A DNA stretch of 64,000 nt from Bombyx mori (Eukaryota; Arthropoda; Insecta; Lepidoptera; Bombycidae), in the NCBI RefSeq assembly GCF_030269925.1, contig NC_085124.1, forward strand, positions 8,060,001-8,124,000, in the 5' to 3' direction. Below, one piece after another: positions 33,632-43,972 of this stretch; position 1 is the stretch's first letter, and every line of letters starts with the position of its first letter. The position numbers were made by a program, and so were the translations under genes. The notes below the pieces were generated by a model, which was not told the DNA's origin, did not search any database, and saw only the letters and a list, made by a program, of their open reading frames with translations.

Positions 33632-36396
33632 ATGCAATTTTACCGTGCGAAAAAGATTATAGCTGCCGTTAATAACAAAAATAACATTATGGGCTGTTAT
33701 TCAGAGACGGAAAAGTGGTAAGTTACCTACAATATTTCCTTTGGCTTATTAGGTACATGTGTACTGATATGGTTTTATATTATTACAGGGCTTAATGATG
33801 TTAACATTCGTATTTTAACATTTGCGTGTCATTATTGTTTTTAGTATTTTAGTCTTAATAGATACTATCCGTTCGCTCTAAGTTGCCGATCCGTGGAATG
33901 CGCGCCAATAATTTACGTAACATGGCGATAAGTGTTAACTTACTGACTAATAAAAGTAATAATTAAAAAATTAAAAACAAATCTTTTATTATAAAACGCC
34001 TTTTTGAGGGGAGTCACATAGTCAGCGGTAGCTTTAGCGCGAACGGATTGTAATATATTAATATATACATACATAATATATTATTATGATATATTTAAGA
34101 CTACTAAGGTTTGCTGGTTTTGGCTTGAAAAATAAATTATTGATTTCTTTACATTAGTATAATATTATAGTTTAAAAATACTAATAGCTTATTTATGTGT
34201 TGCATTTTTCCTTTCCTTTGCTTCAGTTTGTCTGCTAATAACTGCTCACTTGAACTTAATGGACCATCCACTTCCTCTTCGCAAAATAACACTGCTTTAA
34301 TTACTAACACTTTAGGTGTCATTGAACCTGAAGAATTACTTATATTTACTGATTTGGATGATAATTCTGTTGAAGATCCTGATTTCGAATTGCCAGAATC
34401 TGTAAAAGATACTTCTTCTGATACTGATTTTACATTACGGGACTTCTTATTGAATACCTCGTTAAATGTATCTCAATCTGTTGATGATTATCTACCGCAA
34501 AATAGACAGAATGAAGCAGATTTTGTAGCTGCATATCCCGGTCCAGTCTTTATTTATAATGAACATGATAATACATCAAACACCAGTACAACACAAAAAG
34601 CCGACCCGCAATCTACTGATGCCACTACACCAAATATTATAAAACTAAATAAAAATAAAATAAAACACCCAATGATTGTGAATAGTTGTGATGGCAAATG
34701 TAAGAGGCAATGTACTACATTTTCGCTTGAATTTCGGAAAGAGATTTGGGATAAATATTGGGATCAAAATTTTGTATCACGGCGTAGTTTTCTAAATAAA
34801 TGCATAAATATCTCTTCAATAAAGCGACGTAAGGTTCAAATCACAAATTCTAATGAAACTTATTCTAAAAAAGAAAGTCGTTATTTTTTCTTGCCAAATA
34901 AAGACAACAAATTAATTTCCGTGTGCCGTAACTTTTTTTTGGCAACTCTTGGATACAAAACTGATGGTGTAGTAACAGAGCTAAGTAAAGCTATAAAAAA
35001 AGGAATATTGAATGCATCTGTTTATAAAGAAAATAGGGGTGGCAATAAAAGAAAAGTAGATGGGAGTATAATAACTGAACATATCATGACTTTTCAGCCC
35101 ACTGTTAGTCATTATCGTCGTCACAATGCGCCATTTACTAAATATTTACCAAGACATTTAACGTTGCAGCAAATGTATAAAGATTTTAAGCAAAGAAATC
35201 CAAATTTTAAATGTGGGATTGAATTATATAGATTAAAAATAAAAGAATTGAAAATATCATTTCACATGCCTAAGGGCGATAGATGTGTAGAATGTTTGAT
35301 GTATGAAGAAGAACAGAAGAAGTACCGCGATGCTAACTCAATGCCTGAAGAAATAAGAACGAAATATGAAAACCATAACTTTAAAGCTGACTCTGCTTTA
35401 CAAAAATACAGACTGGATGGAATTTATAAAAACTCAAACAAAGTTAAATATGTATCAATGGATTTGCAGAAAGTGATTATTATACCAGAGATGCCTCATA
35501 TTAAAGATGCGTTTTTCATGAGTCGCTTGGTGACATTTAATTTAACATTCGCTCCAATTGAAAAGAAGTCTAGTGATTTTGCCACATGTGTCCTTTGGCA
35601 TGAAGCTCAAGCTGGACGGGAGGCGAGTGATATTGTGAACGCCATATATGCTTTCATGCAGGCTAATAGGGATATGGAGCACTTGTATATATGGACCGAT
35701 AATTGTACAGCGCAAAATAAAAATTGGACTCTTTACACAGCAATGATTATGATACTAAACAATTACAGTTTCTCGAATGATCTTAAATCTGTAACGATTA
35801 GCTATTTAACAAAAGGCCATACTCACATGTCAGCTGATGCCGTTCATGGTAATATAGAGATGAAGTTGAGAAGACAAAAGAATATATATGATTTTCAAGA
35901 TTTTAAAGATACAGTGATGCAATCAAGGAGAAATATAAAAGTTATTGAGATCAATTGCAGATATGAATGGCCAAAAAAGAAGAGAGCAGCACGTCTTAAT
36001 GAACCGCTAAAGCAATTCAATTTAAGCTCCATTGTACAAGTCGAATTTATCGCTGGATCTAGAAACCTTTTTTACAAGACAAGGTGTTACATAACTTATT
36101 TAAACACAATTTTAAGTCAGATTTGTTTTACGTTTATGGAATGAATTTAATCTTTACTTTTCAGATTTGATGAGCCTCTCCAAAAGTTGGACTTTCTTAT
36201 GAAAAAATTTGATTGCACCGTTCCTCCTAAAAGTATTGAAATTCCAAGAGGCATTAAACAAAAAAAAAAAGAAGAAATTATTAATAAATTGGTATGTTTG
36301 ATGCCCGAATCAAGAAAGACATTTTGGTATAATTTACCCGTCAATGACTCGTCTGTCGATTTGACAAATGATGGGCAAATGTCTGCAGCTGAATAG
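33632..36396 (+). CDS. DDE-like transposase, three exons, 724 aa
   Basis: Exons 33632-33717, 34227-36083 and 36165-36396. Both introns have GT-AG ends (gtaagt...cttcag and gtgtta...ttttcag). Both junctions are phase 2 and close exactly, giving 724 codons plus stop. The protein has an acidic, Ser/Thr-rich N-terminus (about 30-180) and a Cys cluster CDGKCKRQC (about 183-191). A Cys pair RCVEC lies at about 382-385. A probable RNase H-like catalytic core follows, with MDLQ (D at about 441), WTDNCTAQNKNW (D at about 520) and GHTHMSADAVHGNIE (D about 566, E about 573). This TDN..Q then GHT arrangement recalls uncharacterised insect and hydra proteins of the DUF7869 type. The catalytic assignment is inferred. 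The frame is uninterrupted, so it may be active. ATTAAA at 36421 may be the poly(A) signal. Confidence 0.85.
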
Positions 36397-36785
36397 CTCT
36401 CTAATATAAATAACTTATTTATTAAAATTTTTATTTAACGGAATAGTTATTATTTTTCCTACCGATATCATATAGTTACTAGAATTTAAAAAATGACATG
36501 AACTAACTAACATGTTCCATAAACTATAACAAAACCTAGCAAGTGCTCTTACTATGTAATGAAACTGGTTGCTACGTGAACCTAACCATCGTGTGGCAAT
36601 TTTTACTGTTAGTAAGGGGATTATAATTTGTAATATACACATATAATACAATATTGGTAGTGTTATGTGTCCATTATTTGGTATTTTATACAATCAATAG
36701 CATTTTTTTTTACTTTACCTTAATACTTTTTATAGGCTGACTTATTTTTCGTTTATGCGGTCTCCTGTAAAATTTTGTTTTAGGT

Positions 36786-36814
36786 CCTTACTAGGTTTTG
36801 AAATGGGACAGCCG
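36786..36814 (-). repeat. right terminal inverted repeat
   Basis: Reverse complement of the left repeat at 32939-32967 with one mismatch; followed by the TCCG duplication. Confidence 0.95.
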
Positions 36815-36882
36815 TCCGAACACCGGTGCATCGCTCAACACGAATGCACCGGACGTCTTATCCTTTAGACCACGACGACTTC
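36815..36882 (-). mobile_element. Bm1-type SINE, tRNA head part (split by a DNA transposon)
   Basis: tccgaacaccggtgcatcgc to accacgacgacttc: the reverse of the Bm1 tRNA-derived head, continuing the SINE cut at 32938. Confidence 0.88.
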
Positions 36883-37467
36883 AGACTACACTTAAAAATA
36901 CAGTATTTTCTTTGATTTTCGCGAGTCTGAAACAGGATTTATATTTAATTAAATTTTACGGCTTAATTTCGCGTTAATTATATCCGATGTTTACCTTACA
37001 CGAATACCTTACAGTTTTCGTGGTCACTGACTGACCGATATTTATAATAAACACAGGATTAAAACGCAAAATTTGTTTTAAATTAGTCTCATTACATTTT
37101 GTATTCAATAAGTACCTAAAGTTCAAAAAAAATGTTTTACTCTGACTTACCGTGCAATGTGGCTTAATATTGAAGTGATAAATATTCATAGTATAATTGA
37201 GCAACGGTAATCGTATAAAGAAACGGTTCACAACACTCAAACAGCGGGCCTATTGCACGTGTCTAATAATGGTTGTGCCTATACCTAATTTGTATGCTCA
37301 CCGAGTTCCGGTGTGTTGAGAAATTGGGTTAATTGTGTTATTAACAGCAAAAGCGTAACGTATTGATCAAGGTTTTTCTAGGGCTAATACCTCCATATTA
37401 ACCTTTAAGATGAAGGTAATTCTCAAAAAATATCATACGATCCTAAATACTTTACTATATTATAGGG
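36883..37467. other. No recognisable feature
   Basis: AT-rich. Confidence 0.4.
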
Positions 37468-37685
37468 TGTAGCCGTACTCGCCCGCTTCGCTGCGCATTT
37501 AAAATTAACATTATTATTTATTGTCATTATTATTAGGGAGTCCAACACTCATATAAATATTATATCCATTAAGTACGTGTATTTTCTACATGGATACCAA
37601 GTTTCAAGTCAATCGGATGCATGGTTCAGTAGTTACAACGGAACATCCGTAAAAACCACTGTAGATTTATATATTAGTATAGATT
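37468..37685 (-). mobile_element. Helitron-like non-autonomous repeat
   Basis: The reverse strand starts TCTATACTAATATATAAATC, contains ctgaaccatgcatccgattg and ends gaagcgggcgagtacggct. The terminal CTAGT is degraded (CTACA). Confidence 0.5.
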
Positions 37686-38287
37686 AGAAGAAACAAAATA
37701 TGCTGAATACGGAATTGCAGAAGTTAATGACGTTGTGGGTTCGAACTGTGGCTTCATAAATCTATTCACATGCCCATTTCCGTAATGTAGAAAAGAAAAC
37801 GAGTCCTAAAAAAAGCATATGTTTCGATTTACAGTGGTAAAAGTTGGCGATACTCGGTGTGTTCTAAATGTAGTCCTGCAAATGTTTCAGAAATTCGTTT
37901 TAAGACGTTAGAGTTTCTCGGTATCTGTCTTTATATCTTTGTTTCTCTCGGACTCTTTAAAAACAGCTTTAAAAACCTTTGCTCAGTTTCATGTTAAAGC
38001 TTAAATATGTAAATTAAAACGGTTGCCATAATAAAATATTTATAAATCAAAATGACTTTCATTCGAGTCTATAAAAAGCCTTTTTACTTCGAAATAGTTA
38101 TACGAGTGTATTACTATTTCGTTAAACACTCGTATAACTATGTATGTAGCCGTATAAGTATATATGACATTATTGTCAATTTGGAATGCAATTTTATCAC
38201 TGTAGAAGAATTGGCAAGAATTAATTTGTTCAAAATTTGTGTGGGTACAATTAAAAACTATTGACTGAAATATAAAGGGACTTTTTA
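37686..38287. other. No recognisable feature
   Basis: A local inverted repeat around ttatacgagtgt/acactcgtataa lies at about 38098-38140. No gene. Confidence 0.4.
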
Positions 38288-38477
38288 GCGGGAACGCGAG
38301 GAGTGAAGTTGTGTGATTTGTTTTATTTTGTCTATTTAGTGTTTCTTCAGGTTTAAATGTGTAATAATGGTGGTTTATTAAATGTTTAATATCTGTGAAG
38401 GTGCACAAATGTGGAAAAATTAAACAAAGCCGCTGGACGTAACTTCTCGGGATCCTCCAAAAAGTCCACTGAAAAAA
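38288..38477 (+). repeat. dispersed repeat, member 2 of 2
   Basis: Copy of the repeat at 8107-8286: gcgggaacgcgaggagtgaa to ccaaaaagtccactgaaaaa. It is about 10 bp longer owing to small indels. Confidence 0.85.
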
Positions 38478-39113
38478 CTTTGTAAATGACCACCATTTTA
38501 CTGAGATTATATTTCATCCCATTTCATTTCATTTAATTTCATCCCAGTTGATTAATGTCTCAAATTAGTCGTCTTCATTTCATTTCACTCCATAATATCA
38601 TTTTTCATAAAAATATGAATATAAATTAAAATAAGACATGACTTAAAGGTCTCAGTTACCAGGTCATAAAATCCCTTAAAAAAATGAAATATAAAGAATA
38701 ATATTAAGATCTAAACTGTGGTTTTGTTAGCTTCAGTTCGTTCGTTCGTTATAACAGCACACACACAAGCGACTTTGCAAGGGTGCATTAATCTTGAAAG
38801 TAATCTATTTACGTATTACCATTTACAGTGTACGTTTATTCTGGTACGGAAAATGTTTTTCGCATACCTCTCAGTAACTGCTGGATACGTTTACCTCATA
38901 AAGAGAAACTATTCGAACTCTAATAAATACGCTGTAGCTTAAAAAAGAATTGGTGCCTTTAACGAATAATGGCATGGGCTTGGTAAGAAGCTTGTGAACC
39001 TTTGACTGAGAAACATATAATACGTAAGGCCGCTGGACCACTAGCGTAAAAACCAGTCCATATTGTATTAACAAGCCATTAATTAACTTTAAAAATGGTA
39101 ACACCACATTTTT
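38478..39113. other. No gene; CATTT-rich simple sequence at the start
   Basis: Imperfect catttcattt-type repeats lie at about 38515-38590. Nothing else is recognised. Confidence 0.45.
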
Positions 39114-39232
39114 GTAGGCAGCGGCTTGGCTCTGCCCCTGGCATTGCTGACGTCCACGAGCGACGGTGACCACGTACCATCAGGTGGGCCGTATGCTCGT
39201 CTGCCTACAATGGCAATAAAGAAATAAAAAAA
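39114..39232 (+). mobile_element. 5'-truncated LINE 3' end (same family as copy 1)
   Basis: gtaggcagcggcttggctct through atgctcgtctgcctacaatg and an A-rich tail, forward orientation. Confidence 0.92.
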
Positions 39233-39870
39233 ATACCTTTTGCATTAACAGATAGCTTCAAAATCGTTCGAGAAGAACAAAACCTGGAATAAACTAATCT
39301 GAAATATATCTTCATTTAACAACATATGGTTGTACTTATGTCTGTATCAATTTAGTATAATATAACTTCACAGACTATACAGAACAATAATAGCTATCAT
39401 TGTTATAACAGAAAAGAAATTTCTTTTTTGTAAAACTACATTAAAGTATCAAATAACAAAACAGAAAACGATTAAAATATTTTTAGGATTGTCAGATCAA
39501 AGAGCAAGTAAACAAGATGACTATAAAACGTTATAGAACTTTACAGTGACGGGTAAAGCTATAAAACTAAATACGGAACTGTACTCTTTGAAACGAGTTT
39601 CGTGAAGAATCCCGCCTCTTCGAAGTCATAGTAATGAAACGTATATAAAAGAGCGAGCGGTAGTCAAAGTTACCAGGAGAATCATTATGAACTTTTTAAG
39701 AATCTTTGACATTAAAGATTTAATACTTTTTAATGTGCCCGATTTTCTATTGGACCATTAATATTTTTGTCTTTATGTCAGTGTCAAGCTGTTCAAATAA
39801 AGCTCTACTCCGTTTGTTAAGTTTAAAACTGAAAAATATGACCAATTGGTAGCAAAAACGAGCAGAATAT
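39233..39870. other. No recognisable feature
   Basis: No coding frame or repeat recognised. Confidence 0.4.
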
Positions 39871-40180
39871 TTTTATTTTTTATTTTTATTGCTTAGATGG
39901 TTGGACGAGCTCACAGCCCACCTGGTGTTAAGTGGTTACTGGAGCCCATAGACATCTACAACGTAAATGCGCCACCCACCTTGAGATATAAGTTCTAAGG
40001 TCTCAGTATAGTTACAACGGCTACCCCACCCTTCGAACCGAAACGCATTACTGCTTCACGGCGGAAATAGGCGGGGTGGTGGTACCTACCCGTGCGGACT
40101 CCCAAGAGGTCCTACCACCAGTGAAGAGGTCCTACCACCAGTGAAGAGTGAATAGTGGCACCGATCCGTGCGGTCTCAAT
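39871..40180 (-). mobile_element. Bm1-type SINE with a small local duplication
   Basis: Reverse copy from an A/T tail and attgcttagatggttggacg to gaggtcctaccaccagtgaa. That last 20-bp word is repeated in tandem (40106-40145). A diverged Bm1 scrap follows (gtggcaccgatccgtgcggt). Confidence 0.9.
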
Positions 40181-41768
40181 AGTACTGTAAAAAACTACAC
40201 GGGTTTCATTTATTTATAGGGATTATATTGTCATTTCATTAATAGTTTTAAATGCACGTCGGGAAACTATTATTTCTAGAAAAATATTCCACGTCCCAAG
40301 ACGACATTTTTCACCAAACTTGAAGATCAAAAAAAATTACGTAAATAAAATTAAAATCATCAAGGTCATATCTGATTTAAAGCGTTCTTTAAAAAAACAC
40401 ATTGAATATTCTTAGGTTTTTGCGAGTCGTACAAATAATTAAAACTACTTTCACGGTTTAATCTCGTGTTTTTAGTGTGATTATATCATTTCCAACTTTT
40501 CGTTTAAATTTTTCGTGGTCACGGACGTCCAAAGTATTGTTCGTCGACATTTGAATATTGAATATTCAGTTGAATTTTATTTAAATTCATTGTAATTCAC
40601 TGACATAAATCTTCGATCGTGGAACAAAATTTTAAAATTGTTTCCCGCTTAATTGGTATCGTTTACGACTACAATCATCTTTTTCTTTTATCAAGATTGA
40701 AATTATTCATTTAAAAACCTTTGACCCTGATCTTCTTCATTTAATCGCCAGAAAAAACAATACACAATGCGCACTCCCACGTTTTTATGCGTCTTTTAGT
40801 TGGATCATATCTCGTAATGACAACGATCGATGTGATCAACCGCAGACCACCTTCGTAAATATAAAAAATAACATCCTGTATGTTAATTTAATTACGATTT
40901 GAATATAGAGAACGTTTTACTATTTTTAGTGAAACAGTAATTTTAACCATTGCATATATGAAATATTAGACAGCAATTATAAAGTTTTTGACTTTGACTC
41001 GCGTCTTCATTACCACCTACAAACGTGCTTAGGGCCCACGTGATGACGAGCGGTTACCGTTCCAATAGACGCCAGAGACAGCTGGATCGTACGGTAAATA
41101 TAGGATTCATGTTTAAACTTGCTTTGTAGGGAAGAGCGTGCCATAATACTACGTATAGGTTTTGTTAAAAACTTATCAATGCCTTATTACTCTAAATAAT
41201 TTGTTCCGACTTTATGATTATTTTATTCAAGAAATCCTCCTCCTCGCGTCGTTTCCTCACTGCTGAGGGTCGTGACCATTATAATTCGACATGATTTTAC
41301 TCCTTGTGATGTCCCGCCAGCGCCTCCGATCATTGGCCGCATGAAGGGCGTCGTGGAATGGGATCTCTAGTGTCAAGAAATATGTTTTATTAAAGAAGTA
41401 TGTAACAAAAAGCAAGTATATTCTTTGTCGTGAATGAATAGAAAGTGATTTGAAATCAAACGTCTATCTAATTTCAAACATCGACACATGAATAATTATT
41501 TATTTCTAATCTCGGCATTGATCTGTTGTGCATTTGATGATTTTGCTGCTCACCTTACATCCGGAACCGACAAAAAGATCACTTAGAGAAGGACTTTCAT
41601 TTTGTAATAGCAGCGTTATGCACTAGACATCACTTTGAGTACTGACCGGTGTTTTATTTAATGACATAATGCCTACATATACATTACGTGCAGTAGTCGG
41701 TTTGTTTCTTTCTCATATTACAAGCTCTCGTAACATAATGCGCATTGTAGTTGAAATTTTATAGATCC
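40181..41768. other. No gene; decayed repeats
   Basis: A diverged reverse LINE tail lies near 41024-41140 (gggcccacgtgatgacgagc). A piece with gctgagggtcgtgacca at about 41232-41370 is shared loosely with 58629-58800. The rest is unassigned. Confidence 0.45.
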
Positions 41769-41949
41769 GTTTGATCTATTCTCGGTGCTGTTGAACGTTA
41801 TTAGTTCTGACGCTACCGGCGCAAAGGTACAGTACTCGTCCAAGAGTTCGTCGCGAAACTCAGTCCATACCATCATCCTGCTGAATGTTTGTTCAATCTT
41901 TTGATAGATGGATCTCTCCTTGTGCTAATAAGCATCTTTCAAAGTTTAA
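41769..41949. repeat. direct repeat flanking a Bm1, left copy
   Basis: gtttgatctattctcggtgc through gttcgtcgcgaaactcagtc to taagcatctttcaaagttt; matches 42277-42468 with substitutions and a small indel. Confidence 0.85.
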
Positions 41950-41950
41950 C

Positions 41951-42276
41951 TTTTTTTATTGCTTAAATGGGTGGATGAGCTCACAGCCACATGGTTGTTA
42001 AGTGTTTACTGGAGCCCATAGACATCTACAACGTAAATGCGCCACCCACCTTGTGATATAAGATCTAAGGTCTCAGTATAGCTACAACGGCTGCCCCACC
42101 CTTCGAACCGAAACGCATTACTGCTTCACGGCAGAAAAAGGCAGGGTGGTGGTACCAACCCGTGCGGACTCACAAGAGGTCCTACCACCAGTAATTAGGC
42201 AAATTATAATTTTGCGGGTTTGATTTTTCGTAAACGATGTTATTTCTTCACCGTAGAAGTCAATCGTGAACATTTG
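41951..42276 (-). mobile_element. Bm1-type SINE between two direct repeats
   Basis: Reverse body from a T run through gtcctaccaccagtaattag and the tttgcgggtttgatttttcg segment to gtcaatcgtgaacatttgt. The tRNA head is absent. Confidence 0.92.
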
Positions 42277-42468
42277 TGTTTGATCCATTCTCTGTGCTGT
42301 TTTGGACGTTATTAGTTTTGACGCCAGCAGCAACCGGAACAAAGGTACAATACTCGTCCGAGAGTTCGTCGCGAAACTCAGTCCATAGCATCATCCTCCT
42401 GAATTTTTGTTCAATCTTCTGACAGATGGATCTCTCTTTGAGCTAATAGGCATCCTTCGGAGTTTAGT
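42277..42468. repeat. direct repeat flanking a Bm1, right copy
   Basis: gtttgatccattctctgtgc through gttcgtcgcgaaactcagtc to taggcatccttcggagttta; second copy of 41769-41949. Confidence 0.85.
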
Positions 42469-43319
42469 TGTTGGTAAATCCCTCCTCCGTTCCCGCCCTC
42501 ACACATCTGAGCATACCTACTAGGTTATCCTTGAAATACCTAATGCATAAGCGGTCTTATTTTCGAACCTTTTCCTGTTCCTCTTCCGAAAAGGAATCGT
42601 GCATTACGGCTTAATGGATAGGGGAGCTATATTCTCAATGCAATTGACTTTTCGATCTCATATCTTGCAACATGTTATGGTGTTTACTCGCAATTGTCTA
42701 GGTTCTAGAAGAAAGTGAGCATCTAGACCGAAAAAATCAAGATCACTCAATATTCGTTGTAATTCTACATACGTGTAGGCGAGAGCCGATCGTCGAATAC
42801 AACTAAATTATAATTACCATGTTGATCGCCATTGTGATACGGGCGCATCCAACCCACATCCTTCCTACAGCAATATACTAATTGATTCTACGAGAATATA
42901 TAAAAAAGTATTTAACTATTGAACTATTATATAACATAAACGTATTTCTGTATTAGTAATAAGTTAAATATTAGTATTATTATATATTATTATTAAATTT
43001 TATACTTAACGAACCAATACTGAAACGATTATAATAGACGCTTGGAGCTTTGAAACATTACTACTGTACGGGTACATACACACGAGTAGGTACCAGTGTT
43101 TTGTCGATTCCTGCAGCGATGCAGCCATGCACTTCTGTTAGAAAAGAAGGATAGTCGTTAAATAATCCAGTTAATTCTGTTATCATATCTCAAGGTGGTT
43201 AATAACACTACCAACATTGTGATTACTACGATCTCTGGAACCATTCAATACTAGATGGGCAATAAGCTCTTCTACCAAATTTAGAGCGGTTTAAATGACA
43301 ATTACCAATAACATTAAAT
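42469..43319. other. No gene; one diverged SINE trace
   Basis: A forward Bm1-like trace lies near 43188-43285 (atctcaaggtggttaataac ... atgggcaataagctcttcta). No coding frame. Confidence 0.45.
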
Positions 43320-43490
43320 CCCACTGAGTTCCTGGCCGGATCTTCTCAGTGGGTCGCGATTCCGATCCGGTGGTAGATTCAGCGAAGTACAGACCTTACT
43401 AAGGCTAGTGTTAGAAAGTCACCAGGCTGAGTCCCGTGAGGTCGTCTATACGATCGCTGAAGCTAAGACAAGCCCCAGAGGTGACTGGTA
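43320..43490 (+). repeat. repeat family X, diverged copy
   Basis: gttcctggccggatcttctc, cgatccggtggtagattcag, then a diverged right half. Confidence 0.75.
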
Positions 43491-43504
43491 TAGGTAGGTC
43501 CGGT

Positions 43505-43765
43505 TACCGTCCTAGTCGAACCCGTCGCTTGCGACGAAAGGCTCGATGAGTGAATTAACCCATAGACACAGCCCACTGAGTTTCTCGCCGGATCTTCTCA
43601 GTGGGTCGCGTTTCCGATCCGGTGGTAGATTCTGCGAAGCACTGCTCTTGCTAGGGCCAGTGTTAGCAACACACCTAGTTTGAACCCCGTGAGATCCCCT
43701 ACACGCCAAGGAGAAGCTGATATAGCCTCTCAAGGCTATCAGCATAAGTACGGAAAAAAAATAGG
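43505..43765 (+). repeat. repeat family X, long copy
   Basis: The extended left part (ctagtcgaacccgtcgcttg, then acacagcccactgagtttct) shows that family X is longer than its usual 190 bp. The right part ends tagcctctcaaggctatcag and an A run. Confidence 0.85.
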
Positions 43766-43972
43766 TAGGCAAAAAGAAAAGAAAAACATTAAAGAAAAAT
43801 AAATATAATCTAAGAAGACAAGCCATAATTCAGGCTTAAAGTCACGTTTCGAAGTAAATGTTTTACACCATAAGACCTGTTGCTATGTTACATAACAAGT
43901 CATTTACCCATATAACATTCCGTGTTGTTTGTTTCAGATCTCACGTGAGGAAATGAAAACGCATTAAACTCA

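Larger units (their letters stand above)
32939..36814 (+). mobile_element. complete DNA transposon, DDE-like transposase, 4-bp TSD (Sola-like or unclassified)
   Basis: Bounded by 29-bp terminal inverted repeats (32939-32967 and 36786-36814; one mismatch) starting cggctgtcccatttcaaaac. Flanked on both sides by TCCG (32935-32938 and 36815-36818). Removing the element and one TCCG restores a continuous Bm1 SINE. Length is 3876 bp, of which 249 bp plus a target duplication belong to a later R1-like insertion. It encodes a spliced DDE-like protein (33632-36396). The subterminal zones repeat the core aaaacctagtaag in both orientations. A 4-bp duplication suits the Sola superfamily, but assignment needs a search. 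Confidence 0.9.

Noticed and set aside
34195..34226. ATG at 34195 as the start of the DDE-like gene
   Set aside because: It lies in the pyrimidine-rich tail before a splice acceptor at 34226. An upstream exon (33632-33717) joins in phase and gives a better model.
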